Shown piece after piece: positions 1 through 8,981 of a DNA stretch of 64,000 nucleotides. A program made the position numbers and the translations under genes. Numbering within the stretch: the first letter of the stretch is position 1; each line of letters opens with the position of its first letter. The stretch comes from Ornithinimicrobium cavernae (GTDB lineage Bacteria; Actinomycetota; Actinomycetes; Actinomycetales; Dermatophilaceae), in assembly GCF_003121625.1 (NCBI RefSeq), contig NZ_QDDJ01000001.1, positions 1 to 64,000 of the forward strand, given 5' to 3'. The notes beneath the pieces are model-generated. The model was not told the DNA's origin. It searched no databases and saw only the letters and a list, made by a program, of their open reading frames with translations.

Positions 1-434
1 GCGAACCCGACCGCCTCCACCTGCGACCGCAACCGGCCCACCGCCTCCAGGCCCTCCACCACACCCGCATCGAACACCCCGACCAGCTCGGCCGGGCCGA
101 CCCCGACCACCCGACCCAACCCCCGCGCCGCCGAGCCCAACCCGTCAGCCAGCTCCTGCGCGACCGACCCCGGGCCCTCCCGCCCGGCCAGGACCTCATC
201 CACCTCCACCAGAGCGTCCCACTCCGCCGGCCCCATCAACTCCTCGACCGGCCCCAGATCCCCCCACACCGGCGACGACACCACCGCCGCGGACGCCGCG
301 GACGCGGCCATCATCGCCGCGAACCCCGCCTCGGTCAACGGCCCCGGCAACACATCCACCCCCACCCCCGACGCACCCTCGTCGTGGTCAAGAGCCCCGC
401 CCCCGACCACCACCCCCGCGCCCGCCTGCCTCAT
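1..434 (-). CDS. DUF222-type (13E12 repeat/HNH family) protein, N-terminal part, cut by window edge
   Basis: The minus-strand frame is open from the ATG at 434 to the window edge (144 codons, no stop). After a Gly/Ala/Val-rich N-terminus it reads GPLTEAGFAAMMAASAAS, then an acidic helical region with ELMGPAEWDALVEVDEVLAG. This resembles the N-terminus of actinobacterial DUF222 proteins, which often carry a C-terminal HNH nuclease domain; that part would lie left of position 1. These genes are multicopy, fast-evolving and of unknown role. The start is the first ATG upstream, and internal GTG codons could also be used. Family assignment is by composition and local motif only. Confidence 0.6.
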   Translation of the reverse strand, partial: MRQAGAGVVVGGGALDHDEGASGVGVDVLPGPLTEAGFAAMMAASAASAAVVSSPVWGDLGPVEELMGPAEWDALVEVDEVLAGREGPGSVAQELADGLGSAARGLGRVVGVGPAELVGVFDAGVVEGLEAVGRLRSQVEAVGF

Positions 435-516
435 ACCCACACTCAACCACCCACCACCGACAAAGCCCTGACCAGCACAAACACCGATCCCAGGAGGCTG
501 GGCAGAAGACCGGGGC

Positions 517-584
517 GGGCGGCGGCCCGAGGACGGGCAGCGGGCCGAGGACGGGCGGCGGCCCGGGGACGGGCGGCGGCGCCC
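517..584. repeat. 18-bp GC-rich tandem repeat, about 3.5 copies
   Basis: Copies begin at 517, 535 and 553, with a partial copy at 571, each close to GGGCGGCGGCCCGAGGAC. It lies in the 257-bp gap between the DUF222 and DUF3180 genes. I see no gene in this gap. The repeat looks like slippage-prone intergenic DNA rather than coding sequence. Confidence 0.7.
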
Positions 585-691
585 GCCGGTGGACAGGCGG
601 AGCGTCGCTACAACCAGTCTGTGCGAGGTCGTTGCTCGGGAGACCCAGCAGACGCCGTGCGACTCAGAACACCGAACAGACGCCGCGCTTG

Positions 692-1216
692 TCAGGAGAC
701 ATAGGAGACACCGCGGGGCGGCTCGTTATCATCGTCGCCGTTCTCACCGGGTGGCAGTCGGCACCAGTGCTGGGCCAGCAGGCCGGCGAGCGCGAGGAGC
801 AGCGCCACGGCTGCGCAGACAGTGGCTCGGATGGCCATCGCCCGCACCGAGGCGACATCGGCGTTGGGCACCTGGAGGAGCGCGATCGCCAGGTACCACC
901 CCACCAGCGCGCCACCCCCGAGCGCGGCGGCCTGAGCCCCGACCAGGGTGCCGCGCGCCCGCTGCGGAGAGACCGGGCTCGGTGCACCGACCGACGTGCC
1001 CTCCCGGCGGCGGTAGCGCGCGTAGCGCCGCACCTGCCACCCGCTGATCAGCACCAGCACGATGAGCAGGACCAACGGACCGACCGCGATCCAGGGCACG
1101 TCGGGCAGCCCGTTGCCCAGTGCCCGCCAGCCGCGCAGCAGCAACAGGCACACGATGGTCGAGGCGAGGGCGACCAGTGCCACCGCCGAGGCTCGCACAC
1201 CCCCCTGATCACCCAC
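692..1216 (-). CDS. DUF3180 family membrane protein
   Basis: This 174-aa protein has four hydrophobic segments: SAVALVALASTIVCLLLL, WIAVGPLVLLIVLVLI, an Ala/Gly-rich segment around VGAQAAALGGGALVG, and AVALLLALAGLLA. Length, topology and position just after folK match the actinobacterial DUF3180 family, of unknown function. The GTG start at 1216 overlaps the end of folBK by 8 bp, implying translational coupling; longer starts would intrude into folBK. It is the last gene of the ftsH-fol operon. A membrane role linked to folate metabolism is only suggested by conserved neighbourhood. Confidence 0.8.
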   Translation of the reverse strand: MGDQGGVRASAVALVALASTIVCLLLLRGWRALGNGLPDVPWIAVGPLVLLIVLVLISGWQVRRYARYRRREGTSVGAPSPVSPQRARGTLVGAQAAALGGGALVGWYLAIALLQVPNADVASVRAMAIRATVCAAVALLLALAGLLAQHWCRLPPGENGDDDNEPPRGVSYVS

Positions 1217-2090
1217 GACGGCGCACCCCCTGGTCAGCCACGCCGGGCAGCAGCTCGGCAACGGGGAGCAGCTGCTCACCCACGCGCAGCACGGCGTCCG
1301 CGTCGACTGCGTGCCAGGGCGACAGGACGAAGCCGCGCTCGTGGGCCCGGGGGTGCGGCAGAGTCAGCTCAGGCTCGTCACTGACCGCCTCGGACGCCTC
1401 GCCCGGCACCCCGACCTGGATCAGGTCGAGGTCGAGGGTCCGGGCGCCCCACCGGACGTCCCGGGTCCGCCCGAACTGTTCCTCCACGGCGTGGAGGGCG
1501 TGCAGCAACCGCCACGGTGCGAGCGACGTGCGCGCGAGGACAACCGCGTTGGTGTAGACCGGCTGGTCGGGACCGCCCACCGGGTCCGTCTCGAACAGTG
1601 GCGAGAGGACGAGATCGCTGAGCCCGGGCACGCGGCGGAGCCGCTCCGCCGCCTGCTGCAGGGTGTCGGCCGGGTCGGCGCCGAGATTGGCGCCGAGCGC
1701 GATGACGACGGGCACGTCCCGCTCCCGGCGCACGTGCACGGTCACGTCGCGGAACGGCACCCCGACCGGGGCGTGCGGCTTGTGCAGCGTGACCTCGACG
1801 GCCTCGACGAGCGGTCGGTTGAGCACGGCCGCGGCGATCTGCCCGGCGACGGTCTCGATCAGGTCCTGTGAGGGGCCCTCCAGGATGGCAACGACATCCG
1901 CGGCGACCTCGGCATAGTTGACGGTGTGCGCCAGGTCGTCCGTGGCCGCGGCGCGGGACAGGTCGACCTCGAGCACCAGGTCGACGGAGAACTCCTGCCC
2001 GTCGGCCTTCTCACTGTCGAGGACACCGTGATAGCCGTATGCCGTCACACCAGTGAGGGCGATCCGGTCCGGAGTGCGGGGGCCGGTCAT
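1209..2090 (-). CDS. folBK: Fused dihydroneopterin aldolase / HPPK (FolB-FolK)
   Basis: This 293-aa bifunctional folate enzyme joins FolB (about residues 8-120, start RIALTGVTAYGYHGVL) to FolK (about 127-285). FolB converts dihydroneopterin to 6-hydroxymethyl-dihydropterin and FolK pyrophosphorylates it using ATP. The FolK part shows VIALGANLG, RWGARTLDLDLI and LPHPRAHERGFVL, the usual HPPK substrate and metal-binding segments. The ATG at 2090 overlaps the folP stop as ATGA, so the genes are probably translationally coupled. Such fusions are common in Actinobacteria. It supplies the substrate used by FolP upstream. Confidence 0.96.
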   Translation of the reverse strand: MTGPRTPDRIALTGVTAYGYHGVLDSEKADGQEFSVDLVLEVDLSRAAATDDLAHTVNYAEVAADVVAILEGPSQDLIETVAGQIAAAVLNRPLVEAVEVTLHKPHAPVGVPFRDVTVHVRRERDVPVVIALGANLGADPADTLQQAAERLRRVPGLSDLVLSPLFETDPVGGPDQPVYTNAVVLARTSLAPWRLLHALHAVEEQFGRTRDVRWGARTLDLDLIQVGVPGEASEAVSDEPELTLPHPRAHERGFVLSPWHAVDADAVLRVGEQLLPVAELLPGVADQGVRRRG

Positions 2091-2998
2091 GTGGTCTTCC
2101 CGTCGCGCGGACCTCGTGCACCCGCGGCGTCCCCGGCCGCCACACGGACGCGGTGCCAGACCGCCAGGGCGTCGCGTGTGCTGGGCACGTCGTGAACACG
2201 GACGGCCCAGGCGCCAGCCTGCGCGGCGAGCAGGCTGGTCGCGGCAGTCGCGGAGTCGCGCGAGGCCGGTGGGGTCGGCTCGACGTCCAGGCCCGCGTCG
2301 GGGTCGAGACGCCCGAGGAACCTCTTGCGGGAGGTGCCGACCAGCACGGGGTAGCCCAGGTCGATCACCTGCGCGAGACCTGCGAGCAGCTGCCAGTTGT
2401 GGTCGGCGTCCTTGCTGAACCCGAACCCGGGGTCGAGGATGATCGCCTCCCGCTCCACCCCGGCGGCCACCAGGCCGGCGACGCGGTGCTCCAGCTCGGA
2501 GATCACGTCTGTCACGACGTCGTCGTAGCGCGCCTCGCGGTCCATCCGGTCGGAGTGGGCACGCCAGTGCATCGCCACGAAGGGTGCGCCGCTCGCCGCG
2601 GCCAACGTGGCCATCTGCGGGTCAGCGAGGCCCCCGGACACGTCGTTGATCAGCTGCGCACCGGCCTCGAGCGCCTCGGCAGCGACCCGGGACCGCATGG
2701 TGTCGACCGAGATCCGGGCGCCCTGGCCCGCCAGCTCGCGGACGACGGGGAGGACCCGGTCCAGCTCCTCTTCCACAGAGGGTCGCTCCGCCCCGGGACG
2801 GGTGGACTCTCCACCGATGTCGAGCAGATCGGCCCCCTGCTCCAGGAGGAGCACCCCGTGCTCGATGGCCGCGGCCGGCTCGAACCACCGGCCGCCGTCG
2901 CTGAAGGAGTCGGGGGTCACGTTGACCACACCCATGATCAGCGGACGGTCCACCGGCCGCTGGTCACCCCGTGCTGCCGGCGACACCGTCGGGGTCAC
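2087..2998 (-). CDS. folP: Dihydropteroate synthase
   Basis: This 303-aa cytosolic enzyme condenses p-aminobenzoate with hydroxymethyl-dihydropterin pyrophosphate; it is the sulfonamide target. Signatures are [14 protein letters not shown] near the N-terminus, [11 protein letters not shown], and a C-terminal GTSRKRFLG segment. The GTG at 2998 forms a GTGA overlap with folE and was preferred because an upstream start would read far into folE. The 3' end overlaps folBK as ATGA. Length is slightly above the usual 270-290 aa because of an N-terminal tail before VDRPLIMG. Confidence 0.96.
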   Translation of the reverse strand: MTPTVSPAARGDQRPVDRPLIMGVVNVTPDSFSDGGRWFEPAAAIEHGVLLLEQGADLLDIGGESTRPGAERPSVEEELDRVLPVVRELAGQGARISVDTMRSRVAAEALEAGAQLINDVSGGLADPQMATLAAASGAPFVAMHWRAHSDRMDREARYDDVVTDVISELEHRVAGLVAAGVEREAIILDPGFGFSKDADHNWQLLAGLAQVIDLGYPVLVGTSRKRFLGRLDPDAGLDVEPTPPASRDSATAATSLLAAQAGAWAVRVHDVPSTRDALAVWHRVRVAAGDAAGARGPRDGKTT

Positions 2999-3579
2999 CG
3001 CCCCCGGTCGGCCAGGATCAGGCTCATCGCCTCGGCGCGCGTCGCCGGGTCCGTGAGCTGTCCCCGGACCGCGGAGGTGATCGTGGTGGCGCCCGGCTTG
3101 CGGACCCCGCGCATCGACATACACAGGTGCTCGGCCTCGATGACCACGATGACGCCCCGCGGCCGCAGGTGCGCCACCATGGCCTCGGCGATCTGGGTGG
3201 TCAGCCGCTCCTGCACCTGGGGCCGGCGGGCATACACCTCGACCAGACGCCCGAGCTTGGACAGGCCGGTGACGCGGCCGTCGGCACCCGGGATGTAGCC
3301 GACGTGCGCGACCCCGTGGAACGGCACCAGGTGGTGCTCGCAGGTGCTGTAGAGCGCGATGTCGCGCACCAGGACCATCTCGTCGTGCGCGACGTCGAAC
3401 GTCGTGGACAGCGCCGCCTCGGGGTCCTGGGCCAGCCCGGCGAAGACCTCCGCGTAGGAGCGCGCCACGCGCGCGGGCGTCTCGCGGAGGCCCTCCCGGT
3501 CGGGGTCCTCCCCGACGGCGATCAGGATCTCCCGGACCGCCGCCTCGATCCGGGCGTGGTCCACCTCAGTAGTCACCAC
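2995..3579 (-). CDS. folE: GTP cyclohydrolase I
   Basis: This 194-aa enzyme makes the first committed pterin, dihydroneopterin triphosphate, from GTP. Zinc ligands are visible in [10 protein letters not shown] and HLCMSMRGV, and [14 protein letters not shown] is the conserved substrate-site segment. Length is typical for the type I enzyme. It lies between ftsH (14-bp overlap with its 3' end) and folP (4-bp GTGA overlap), inside one leftward operon. The start [12 protein letters not shown] is the first ATG compatible with that overlap. Confidence 0.97.
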   Translation of the reverse strand: MVTTEVDHARIEAAVREILIAVGEDPDREGLRETPARVARSYAEVFAGLAQDPEAALSTTFDVAHDEMVLVRDIALYSTCEHHLVPFHGVAHVGYIPGADGRVTGLSKLGRLVEVYARRPQVQERLTTQIAEAMVAHLRPRGVIVVIEAEHLCMSMRGVRKPGATTITSAVRGQLTDPATRAEAMSLILADRGR

Positions 3580-5629
3580 CGTCGACGTGTCCGCCCTCGG
3601 GCACCTCGATCACCTTGGCCGGCGGGTGCTCCTGGCCGTTGTCGTCCGGGTGGTGGCCGTTGGCCATGGCGCGCTGCTCGGCCTCGGTGAGGACCGGGCC
3701 GGAGGTGTGGACCCCGCGGTGGTCGCTGCTCAGCCACACCGGTCGCTCGGGCCGCTGGTGCACGTCGGCGAAGAGCTCCGCGAGCGCGGGGGCGTTGAGC
3801 GTCTCCTTCTCGAGGAGCTCCAGGACCAGCCGGTCCAGGATGTGCCGGTTGTCGTTGAGGGCGTGCCAGGCCTCGTCGTGCGCGGCCTCGATCAGGCGAC
3901 GCACCTCCTGGTCGACGACACCGGCGAGGTCCTCGGAGTAGTCCCGCTCGTGGCCCATGTCGCGGCCGAGGAAGACCTCGCCGCCGCTCGAGCCCAGCTT
4001 GACGGCACCGATCCGCTCGCTCATCCCGAACTCGGTGACCATCTTGCGGGCCAGGCCCGTGGCCTTCTCGATGTCGTTGGAGGCGCCCGTCGTCGGGTCG
4101 TGGAAGACCATCTCCTCGGCGACGCGGCCGCCGAGGGCGTAGGCCAGCTGGTCGAGCAGCTCGTTGCGGGTCGTGGAGTACTTGTCGTCGGCCGGCAGCA
4201 CCATCGTGTAGCCCAGGGCCCGTCCACGCGGCAGGATCGTGACCTTGCTGACGGGGTCGGTGTTGCGCATCGCCGCCGCCACCAGCGCGTGCCCGCCCTC
4301 GTGGTAGGCCGTGATCTTCTTCTCCTTGGCGCTCATCATCCGGCTGCGCTTCTGCGGACCGGCCATGACACGGTCGATCGCCTCGTCGAGGTGGTGGTCC
4401 TCGATGACGGTCTCGTTGCGGCGCGCGGTGAGCAGGGCGGCCTCGTTGAGCACGTTGGCCAGGTCGGCACCGGAGAACCCGGGGGTGCGCCGGGCCACGG
4501 CCATCAGGTCGACGCTGGGTGACATCGGCTTGCCCTTGCCGTGCACCTGCAGGATGTGCAGGCGGCCGAGCATGTCCGGTGCCTCGACCGCGATCTGGCG
4601 GTCGAAGCGGCCCGGACGCAGCAGCGCCGGGTCCAGGATGTCGGGCCGGTTCGTGGCCGCGATGAGGATCACGTTGGCGTGGGCGTCGAAGCCGTCCATC
4701 TCGACGAGCAGCTGGTTGAGGGTCTGCTCCCGCTCGTCGTGGCCACCGCCCAGGCCGGCACCGCGGTGTCGCCCGACGGCGTCGATCTCGTCGACGAAGA
4801 TGATCGCCGGGGCGTTCTCCTTGGCCTCCTTGAACAGGTCACGGACACGTGAGGCACCGACACCGACGAACATCTCGACGAAGTCCGAGCCGGAGATCGT
4901 GTAGAACGGCACGCCGGCCTCGCCGGCGACAGCGCGGGCCAGCAGGGTCTTGCCCGTGCCGGGCGGGCCGTAGAGCAGCACACCCTTGGGGATCTTGGCG
5001 CCGACCTCGAGGAACTTGCGGGGCTCGGCGAGGAACTCCTTGATCTCGTGCAGCTCCTCGACGGCCTCGTCGGCGCCGGCCACGTCGGCGAAGGTGACCT
5101 TCGGCATGTCCTTGGAGGCCAGCTTGGCCTTGGACTTGCCGAACTGCATGACACCGCGGCCACCACCCTGCATACGGGTCATCAGGAACAGGAACAGCCC
5201 CAGGATGAGCAGCAGCGGGATGACCGTCATGAGCAGGGAGGTGAACCAGTTGGCCTGCTCCGGGTCGTCGGTCATCGACTCGCTCGGCGGGTGCGCCTCG
5301 AGCTCCTGCACCATCATGTCGCCGCGGGAGGGGACATAGAAGGCCTGGACACGCGAGGCGTCCTCGACCTCGTCGTTGCTGAAGGTCTGCCCCTCCTTGA
5401 GCACCATGTCGACCCGGTCCGGCGTCAGCGTGGCCTCGGCGACCTTGTCGTCCCGGATCAGTTCCAGGGCCTCGGACGTGTCGATGCGCTCATAGGCGCT
5501 GGGCATCATCAGGGTGTACCACAGGATGCCCAGACCGAGGATCATCAGGATCCACATCCAGGGGCCGCGGGTGCGCTGTCTGCTCATCAACTGTCGGGGC
5601 GGTGAGCCCCGGTCCTCCTGCTCGTTCAA
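3566..5629 (-). CDS. ftsH: ATP-dependent zinc metalloprotease FtsH
   Basis: This 687-aa membrane AAA+ protease degrades misfolded membrane and regulatory proteins. Transmembrane helices lie at about 25-42 and 130-150, separated by an extracytoplasmic domain. Walker A GPPGTGKT is at 221-228, Walker [10 protein letters not shown] near 276-284, an arginine-finger region RPGRFDRQ near 338-345, and the zinc motif HEGGH at 443-447. The second residue after Glu is Gly instead of the more usual Ala, a form I associate with actinobacterial FtsH. The acidic/proline C-tail is typical. It opens the folate operon, as in many Actinobacteria. Confidence 0.97.
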   Translation of the reverse strand: MNEQEDRGSPPRQLMSRQRTRGPWMWILMILGLGILWYTLMMPSAYERIDTSEALELIRDDKVAEATLTPDRVDMVLKEGQTFSNDEVEDASRVQAFYVPSRGDMMVQELEAHPPSESMTDDPEQANWFTSLLMTVIPLLLILGLFLFLMTRMQGGGRGVMQFGKSKAKLASKDMPKVTFADVAGADEAVEELHEIKEFLAEPRKFLEVGAKIPKGVLLYGPPGTGKTLLARAVAGEAGVPFYTISGSDFVEMFVGVGASRVRDLFKEAKENAPAIIFVDEIDAVGRHRGAGLGGGHDEREQTLNQLLVEMDGFDAHANVILIAATNRPDILDPALLRPGRFDRQIAVEAPDMLGRLHILQVHGKGKPMSPSVDLMAVARRTPGFSGADLANVLNEAALLTARRNETVIEDHHLDEAIDRVMAGPQKRSRMMSAKEKKITAYHEGGHALVAAAMRNTDPVSKVTILPRGRALGYTMVLPADDKYSTTRNELLDQLAYALGGRVAEEMVFHDPTTGASNDIEKATGLARKMVTEFGMSERIGAVKLGSSGGEVFLGRDMGHERDYSEDLAGVVDQEVRRLIEAAHDEAWHALNDNRHILDRLVLELLEKETLNAPALAELFADVHQRPERPVWLSSDHRGVHTSGPVLTEAEQRAMANGHHPDDNGQEHPPAKVIEVPEGGHVDGGDY

Positions 5630-5727
5630 AGCTGTTGTCTGGTGCGACCAACGCGCCAGCTCCTCCTAGTGTTCCAGAAGAACGTGCGGTAGCCGCCGTC
5701 CAACCTGCTCCCAGGTCCGCGCGGGCC

Positions 5728-6279
5728 TCAGGAGTAGACGTGCGGCGCGAGGGTCCCGACGTCCCGCAGGTTGCGGTACTTCTCGGCGAAGTCCAGCCCG
5801 TAACCCACCACGAAGGCGTTGGGGATGTCGAAGCCGACATAGCGCACGTCGATCTCCACCTTGGCCGCCTCGGGCTTGCGCAGCAGCGTGCAGATCTCGA
5901 CCGAGGCGGGGCTGCGGGAGATCAGGTTCGAGCGGATCCAGCTCAGGGTGAGGCCGGAGTCGATGATGTCCTCGACGATCAGCACGTGCCGGTTGGTGAT
6001 GTCGGTGTCGAGGTCCTTCAGGATCCGCACGACACCTGAGGACTTGGTGCCCGAGCCGTAGGACGACACGGCCATCCAGTCCATCTCGGCGGTGCCGGGC
6101 AGGGCGCGCATCAGGTCGGACATCACCACGACGGCGCCCTTGAGCACGCCCACCAGGAGCACGTCCTTGTCCTGGTAGTCCGCCCAGATGTCGGCGGCCA
6201 GCTCCGCCAGGCGCGTCTGGATCTGCTCCTCGGTGAGCAGCACCGTCTCCAGGTCGGCACCCATGTGCTCGGCGTCCAC
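5728..6279 (-). CDS. hpt: Hypoxanthine phosphoribosyltransferase
   Basis: This purine-salvage enzyme transfers phosphoribose from PRPP to hypoxanthine or guanine. The PRPP-binding loop [13 protein letters not shown] is clear, as are [15 protein letters not shown] near the N-terminus and the flexible-loop region [15 protein letters not shown] chose the GTG at 6279 (183 aa, [11 protein letters not shown]) because an AGGAG Shine-Dalgarno lies 5 bp upstream; the longer frame to 6315 adds non-conserved residues and almost touches tilS. Co-transcription with tilS on one side and proximity to ftsH on the other is a conserved bacterial arrangement. Confidence 0.95.
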   Translation of the reverse strand: MDAEHMGADLETVLLTEEQIQTRLAELAADIWADYQDKDVLLVGVLKGAVVVMSDLMRALPGTAEMDWMAVSSYGSGTKSSGVVRILKDLDTDITNRHVLIVEDIIDSGLTLSWIRSNLISRSPASVEICTLLRKPEAAKVEIDVRYVGFDIPNAFVVGYGLDFAEKYRNLRDVGTLAPHVYS

Positions 6280-6316
6280 GTCTTCTCCTGTGCTCGGGGG
6301 TCTGGGCGTCCTCACC

Positions 6317-7315
6317 CTATGGGTTGCGGTCGAGCAGCGTCACCAGGTCACCTCGTCGGTGGATCCGCAGCCCTCCGGGGAGGTCGACCGGACCCTGCCC
6401 CCGCCAGTGGGTGACGAGCGAGTCGACGCCTCGCAGGTGCTCACCGGTGAGGGCCCCCGACGGTGAGCCGGCCGCCAGCGCCAGCTCGCGCCATACCCTC
6501 CGCCGGACGGCGGCGGGCAGGCCCACCAGCCCGCTCACCGGCCAGGGTGGGTCCCCCAGCCGGCCGTATGCCGTGTGGGCGGCGGCGTCGAGTGCCTCGG
6601 CGTCGTCGCGGAGCAGGTCCGCGGTGCGGGCCAGGGCAGCAGCGACGCCAGGCCCCAGCTCACGCTCCAGGACCGGCAGGATCTTGCGGGCCCGCACCCG
6701 GGTGAACCCCTCGTCGTCGTTGTGCGGGTCGGACCAGGGTGTCAGCCCGAGCTCCCGGCACGTGCCCTCCGTCGCCGCCCGCGGGACGGACAGGAAGGGA
6801 CGCACGAGCCGCACCGCTGACCCCGGGCGGGCCGGCCGTGCGGGGGGCATCCCCGCCAGCGAGCGGGTGCCGGAGCCGCGCGCCAGCCCCAGCAGCACCT
6901 GCTCGGCCTGGTCGTCGCGGGTGTGCCCGAGCAGGACCGCCGCCGCACCGACCCGCTCGGCCGCGTCGGTCAGGGCCGTGTGGCGGGCGTCGCGGGCCGC
7001 GGACTCCGGCCCCTCCCGGGTGGTCTCCACCCGGACACGGACCACCTCCACCGGCGCGAGCCCCAGGGTCCGGCACTGTGCGGCCGCCGCCTCCGCGACC
7101 GCCGCCGTGCCCGCCTGGAGCCCGTGATCGACGACGACCGCACCGACCGTTCCCCCGGCCCGCGGCACCACGAAGCCGGCGGCCGCCGCCAGGGCCAGGG
7201 AGTCGGCTCCGCCCGAACAGGCGACCAGGACCGGACTCCCGGCCAGCCCGAGAGAGGTCAGGCTCCGGCGGACCGCCACGCGGGTGGCGGCGACGTCCGG
7301 GGCGGGGCCGGCCAC
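6317..7315 (-). CDS. tilS: tRNA(Ile)-lysidine synthase
   Basis: TilS modifies C34 of the CAU-anticodon tRNA-Ile to lysidine, changing it to read AUA. The ATP-pyrophosphatase P-loop [13 protein letters not shown] is near residue 32 of the chosen frame, followed by [20 protein letters not shown], a family-specific substrate segment. I chose the GTG at 7315 (332 aa), just after the stop of the metalloprotease gene; the longer frame would overlap that gene by more than 130 bp. It lies 37 bp upstream of hpt, likely the same operon. Confidence 0.93.
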   Translation of the reverse strand: MAGPAPDVAATRVAVRRSLTSLGLAGSPVLVACSGGADSLALAAAAGFVVPRAGGTVGAVVVDHGLQAGTAAVAEAAAAQCRTLGLAPVEVVRVRVETTREGPESAARDARHTALTDAAERVGAAAVLLGHTRDDQAEQVLLGLARGSGTRSLAGMPPARPARPGSAVRLVRPFLSVPRAATEGTCRELGLTPWSDPHNDDEGFTRVRARKILPVLERELGPGVAAALARTADLLRDDAEALDAAAHTAYGRLGDPPWPVSGLVGLPAAVRRRVWRELALAAGSPSGALTGEHLRGVDSLVTHWRGQGPVDLPGGLRIHRRGDLVTLLDRNP

Positions 7316-7322
7316 GGGAGGG

Positions 7323-8438
7323 TCAGCCGTGGACCCGGCGCACCCAGGCTGCCGGGTCGGCGATCTCGGCGGCGCGCGGGAGGGTCTGCGGTGACTCCCA
7401 CACCCGGTTGAACCCGTCCCTGCCCACCTCGTCGGTGACCGTCCGCACGAACACGGCACCGTCGCGGTACTGCGCCATCTTGGCGTCCAGACCGAGCAGG
7501 CGCCGCAGCACGCGGTCCACCGAGCCGGAGCCCTTGCGCCGCTCCTGGAAGCGCCGGCGGATCGTCGCGACGGTCGGGATCACGGAGGGACCGACGTCAT
7601 CCATGATCACGTCCGCGTGCCCCTCCAGCAGCGACATGACGGCGGTCACCTCGGCCAGGCGCTCGCGCTGCTCGGGCGTGGCCAGCACCTGCGTGATGTC
7701 GGTCTCGCCGCGGATCACGCCGGGCAGGGCGGCAACGATCTCCTGGACCCGCTGACCCAGCTGGTCGGACTCGGGGACCAACTGGGTGCCCAGCTCACGC
7801 GCGGCGTCGAGGACGTGCTGGCGCAGCCACGGCACCGCGGTGAACTGCACCCGGTGCGTCTCCTCGTGCAGGCACACCCAGAGCCGGAAGTCGCCCGGGT
7901 CGACGCCGAGGTCGCGCTCCACGGCGAGGATGTTCGGGGCGACCAGCAGCAGACGCGGGGTGCTGCCCGGCGCCAGGTCGTACTGCCCGAGCACCTTGGT
8001 GCTCATCCACGCCAGCATCCCGGCGACCTCGGTGCCGGTGACCCGGCCACCAAAGCGCGCCGCGCTCTCCGACGGCGTCCTGGCGTCCTTGCGGCGCCGG
8101 GCCACCACCTCGTCCAGCACCGGCGCCAGCATGGCGCGCATCGAGGTCGCGTTCGCCTGGATCCAGCCGCCGCGGTCCACCACCAGCGGGGCCGGTGCGC
8201 CCTCGGGCACGTGCAGCCCGCTGGTCGCCGAGACCGGCTCGACCGCCCGCCCGGTCGCCTCACGCAGCTGGCCGACCAGGTGCTCGATCTGGGCGCGCCC
8301 GACGCGCGGCCCGGCGGGCGCCATCCGCCGCCCGGCGGCGGCCGCGAACTCCCAGTCCACGTAGTCGGCGCCCGGCCGGGCGTCCTCCAGGTCAGTCCCG
8401 CTCCCGGTGCCGGCCTCGCTCAGCTGGTGCTCCGTCAT
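7323..8438 (-). CDS. Zinc-dependent metalloprotease, DUF2342 / coenzyme F420-associated family
   Basis: This 371-aa protein has WVCLHEETHRVQF, a zincin-type HExxH motif, in the middle. The surrounding segments VGRAQIEHLVGQLREATGRAV, MLAWMSTKVLGQYDLA and VMSLLEGHADVIMDDVG match the actinobacterial DUF2342 family; EGHAD likely supplies further zinc ligands. Function is not established; the family is annotated as hydrolase-like and sometimes linked to F420 genomes. It sits directly upstream of tilS (8-bp gap to the chosen start), a common actinobacterial order of dacB, DUF2342, tilS and hpt. Confidence 0.87.
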   Translation of the reverse strand: MTEHQLSEAGTGSGTDLEDARPGADYVDWEFAAAAGRRMAPAGPRVGRAQIEHLVGQLREATGRAVEPVSATSGLHVPEGAPAPLVVDRGGWIQANATSMRAMLAPVLDEVVARRRKDARTPSESAARFGGRVTGTEVAGMLAWMSTKVLGQYDLAPGSTPRLLLVAPNILAVERDLGVDPGDFRLWVCLHEETHRVQFTAVPWLRQHVLDAARELGTQLVPESDQLGQRVQEIVAALPGVIRGETDITQVLATPEQRERLAEVTAVMSLLEGHADVIMDDVGPSVIPTVATIRRRFQERRKGSGSVDRVLRRLLGLDAKMAQYRDGAVFVRTVTDEVGRDGFNRVWESPQTLPRAAEIADPAAWVRRVHG

Positions 8439-8566
8439 ACGGCCAACCTAACGGCGGAGCCCGCCGGGACCGCATCGGCAGCACCCCCACGTGGCAGACC
8501 GGCGGCGGACACACCTCCTGTGGACGACGGCGCACCGGTCCCGGCCGTCCGGATACCGTGCTGCGC

Positions 8567-8971
8567 GTGAAGGTGACGGATCCGAGGGGACAGACGTGGC
8601 GGGTGACGCGCCGGTGGGTGCCGTGGCGGCGCAGGCTCAAGGGGGCCTGGGAGCTCATGCCGAGCCTGCCGCACGGCGACGACCCGGTCAGCATGGTGCT
8701 CACGGTCATCATCCTGATCGTCTGCCTGCCGATCCTGCTGCTCGCCCTCATCGCCGGGCTGGAGTTCCTGGCGCTGCTCGTGGTGCTGCCCTTCGCGATC
8801 CTGGGGCGGATGCTGTTCGGCCAGCACTGGACGATCGAGGCCCGACGCGGCTGGGAGCCCTTCTGGGAGGAGCAGGCCGGCAGCTGGCGACAGAGCGGTC
8901 AGGCCATCCGTGACGTGAGCGGGGCGATCGCCCAGGGCCACCAGCCGCCGAGGAACGTGGGCCAGGACTGA
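8567..8971 (+). CDS. Conserved actinobacterial membrane protein, unknown function
   Basis: This 134-aa protein begins with a basic segment (WRVTRRWVPWRRRLKG), then two adjacent hydrophobic stretches (VLTVIILIVCLPILLLALIAG and FLALLVVLPFAILGRML), then a soluble tail with WTIEARRGWEPFWEEQAGSW. I do not recognise a named family, but codon usage and hydrophobic pattern support a real gene. It is divergent from the metalloprotease and convergent with dacB, whose stop is only 10 bp away. The start could be the GTG at 8567 or the one at 8558; no strong Shine-Dalgarno decides. Confidence 0.7.
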   Translation: MKVTDPRGQTWRVTRRWVPWRRRLKGAWELMPSLPHGDDPVSMVLTVIILIVCLPILLLALIAGLEFLALLVVLPFAILGRMLFGQHWTIEARRGWEPFWEEQAGSWRQSGQAIRDVSGAIAQGHQPPRNVGQD

Positions 8972-8981
8972 CGCCGGCCGG

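Noticed and set aside
5100-5629. FtsH HEGGH instead of HEAGH as a defect
   Set aside because: The zinc ligands are intact, and Gly at this place is, to my knowledge, normal in actinobacterial FtsH.
8195-8566. N-terminal extension of the membrane protein at 8567
   Set aside because: The upstream frame is Arg/Pro-rich antisense to the metalloprotease gene and lacks conservation signs.
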